This document shows, piece by piece, positions 63,009 to 64,000 of a DNA stretch of 64,000 nt. Position 1 is the stretch's first letter; each line of letters starts with the position of its first letter. Origin of the DNA: Roseburia hominis A2-183 (GTDB lineage: Bacteria; Bacillota; Clostridia; Lachnospirales; Lachnospiraceae). The position numbers were made by a program, and so were the translations under genes. The notes under the pieces were generated by a model, which was not told where the DNA came from, did not search any database, and saw nothing but the letters and a program-made list of their open reading frames with translations. The stretch is taken from the NCBI RefSeq assembly GCF_000225345.1, contig NC_015977.1, forward strand, positions 3,472,001-3,536,000, given 5' to 3'.

Positions 63009-63734
63009 CTACACCTCAATCTGCCCGAACACATCGCCGAGTCCCGCCTGAATCAGCAGATCTGCCCTCGCGTCCATCGGCGTCGTCGATTTGTTGATTA
63101 ACACCAGTTTATTTCCCCGGTAATAATCGATCAGACCGGCTGCCGGATATACCGCAAGCGATGTTCCACCGATAATCAGCATATCCGCATGGCTGATATA
63201 AAATACCGCATCCTCCAGCGTCTGCTGGTCCAGTCCTTCCTCATAGAGTACCACATCCGGCTTGATCGTACCGCCGCAGGCATCGCACAGAGGTACTTTT
63301 CCCGGATAATCCCTCACATACTCCGCATCAAATCCCTTGCCGCACTTCCTGCAGTAATTACGGTGCACGCTGCCGTGCAGTTCCAGCACGCGCTTACTTC
63401 CCGCCAGCTGATGCAGACCGTCAATATTCTGCGTCACGACGGCTTTTACTTTTCCGGCCGCCTCAAGCTCCGCCAGCTTTTTATGCGTGATGTTCGGTTC
63501 CGCGTCAAGGCAGAGCATTTTGTCCCGGTAAAAACGGTAAAACTCCTCCGGGTATTTTATATAAAAGGAATGGCTTAAAATCGTCTCCGGCGGATAGTCA
63601 TATTTCTGGTTGTAAAGACCATCCACACTGCGGAAATCAGGAATTCCGCTCTCCGTAGATACACCGGCTCCCCCGAAGAATACAATATTGTCCGACTCCT
63701 TCACCATCTGCAAAAATTGTTCGATATTCGTCAT
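63009..63734 (-). CDS. cobB: NAD-dependent protein deacylase, Sir2/CobB family
   Basis: 241 residues with the sirtuin motifs: IVFFGGAGVSTESGIPDFRS (NAD binding), VTQNIDGLHQLAGSKRVLEL, catalytic His in ELHGSVHRNYC, zinc Cys pairs CRKCGKGFDAEYVRD and CDACGG, and LIIGGTSLAVYPAAGL. It removes acyl groups from lysine, using NAD. Full length, class U/M type. Single gene. Confidence 0.96.
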   Translation of the reverse strand: MTNIEQFLQMVKESDNIVFFGGAGVSTESGIPDFRSVDGLYNQKYDYPPETILSHSFYIKYPEEFYRFYRDKMLCLDAEPNITHKKLAELEAAGKVKAVVTQNIDGLHQLAGSKRVLELHGSVHRNYCRKCGKGFDAEYVRDYPGKVPLCDACGGTIKPDVVLYEEGLDQQTLEDAVFYISHADMLIIGGTSLAVYPAAGLIDYYRGNKLVLINKSTTPMDARADLLIQAGLGDVFGQIEV

Positions 63735-63882
63735 TGACTGGCGCCTCCCATCCCACTGCGATTTTCTCTATCATACACCAACCGCACGCCAAAATCTATT
63801 GGTATTCCGTCCGCAGATCCGGAAAACGTTCTCTAAAACGCAAACATCAGCTACAGCAGAACCCAGGTCTTTTAGATAAAGC

Positions 63883-63910
63883 AAAAAAACAGCAGTCATG
63901 CGACTGCTGC
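63883..63910 (-). terminator. Terminator downstream of the tRNA
   Basis: CAGCAGTC (63890-63897) and GACTGCTG (63902-63909) with a tetranucleotide loop; on the minus strand followed by seven T residues. Confidence 0.85.
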
Positions 63911-63918
63911 CTAAAAAG

Positions 63919-63992
63919 TTGCGGGAATAGGATTTGAACCTATGACCTTCGGGTTATGAGCCCGACGAGCTTCCAGACTGCTCCATCCCGCG
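63919..63992 (-). tRNA. Initiator tRNA-Met (CAT)
   Basis: The minus strand folds as a tRNA with anticodon CAT in the loop CTCATAA. The first base C and the opposing A do not pair (C1 x A72), and the anticodon stem ends in three G-C pairs (CGGGCTCATAACCCG), both marks of the bacterial initiator tRNA. 74 nt counted to the discriminator base; CCA is not encoded. Confidence 0.92.
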
Positions 63993-64000
63993 CTATATGC

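Noticed and set aside
63919..63992. tRNA as ICE attachment site
   Set aside because: No repeat of the tRNA end elsewhere in the window, and the ICE junction is in flavodoxin 16 kb away.

Overview
The window looks like a Lachnospiraceae chromosome (Firmicutes, Clostridia). The GC-richer right third carries a typical low-GC-Gram-positive housekeeping order, all on the minus strand: rpsF-ssb-rpsR, then gdpP-rplI-dnaB, plus a Sir2 deacylase, a DUF951 protein and an initiator tRNA. The middle is an integrative conjugative element (ICE) of the kind common in gut clostridia. The left part is AT-rich and mosaic.

Left (1-15.4 kb). A large serine recombinase runs off the left edge. Next is a peptide quorum-sensing locus on the minus strand. 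It has an AgrB processing protease, a 54-residue AgrD pheromone precursor at 5620-5784, two separate GHKL histidine kinase/LytTR regulator pairs, an XRE-type regulator and several exported proteins. Two families of 9-14 bp direct repeats with 20-21 bp periodicity, typical of LytTR regulators, lie before agrD and before the exported-protein genes. Further right are a DUF1835-like gene, a papain-like secreted protease, a second secreted protein operon, and remnants of mgsA, mobC and a broken chemotaxis receptor with an (18x)TCTG microsatellite upstream.

Middle (15.8-48.1 kb). This is an ICE backbone transcribed leftward: ParM/ParR-like genes, DUF5688, RadC, toprim primase, an oriT-like hairpin cluster with iteron-like repeats, MobC and relaxase, PcfB, VirD4, pilin-like Maff2, VirB6, PrgI, VirB4, an NlpC/P60 hydrolase, a 2481-residue DarB-like methylase-helicase, a truncated sortase and a tandem SpoVG protein. 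A RelE/ParE-type toxin-antitoxin pair (antisense) and a membrane-protein cargo gene are inserted in the transfer operon. Two leader/terminator arrangements look like transcription attenuators: one at the right end of the element, one before the pilin-like gene. No integrase lies between 15.8 and 48.1 kb. The right end truncates a flavodoxin gene at about 48,084, so the other end of the element and the rest of flavodoxin must lie outside the window, unless they were lost.

Right (48.1-64 kb). A MerR regulator/iron alcohol dehydrogenase/flavodoxin operon has a recognisable 19-bp-spacer MerR promoter and reads straight into the ICE. Next come a HelD-type RNA polymerase recycling helicase carrying an unexpected glycoside-hydrolase-31 N-terminal-like domain at its C-terminus, a CtpE-like P-type ATPase, a roughly 600-bp single imperfect palindrome abutting dnaB, and the housekeeping block.

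Most notable: the two-kinase agr circuit with two operator classes, the HelD-GH31N fusion, the 600-bp palindrome, and the attenuator at the ICE edge. All calls come from reading sequence; no database search was run.
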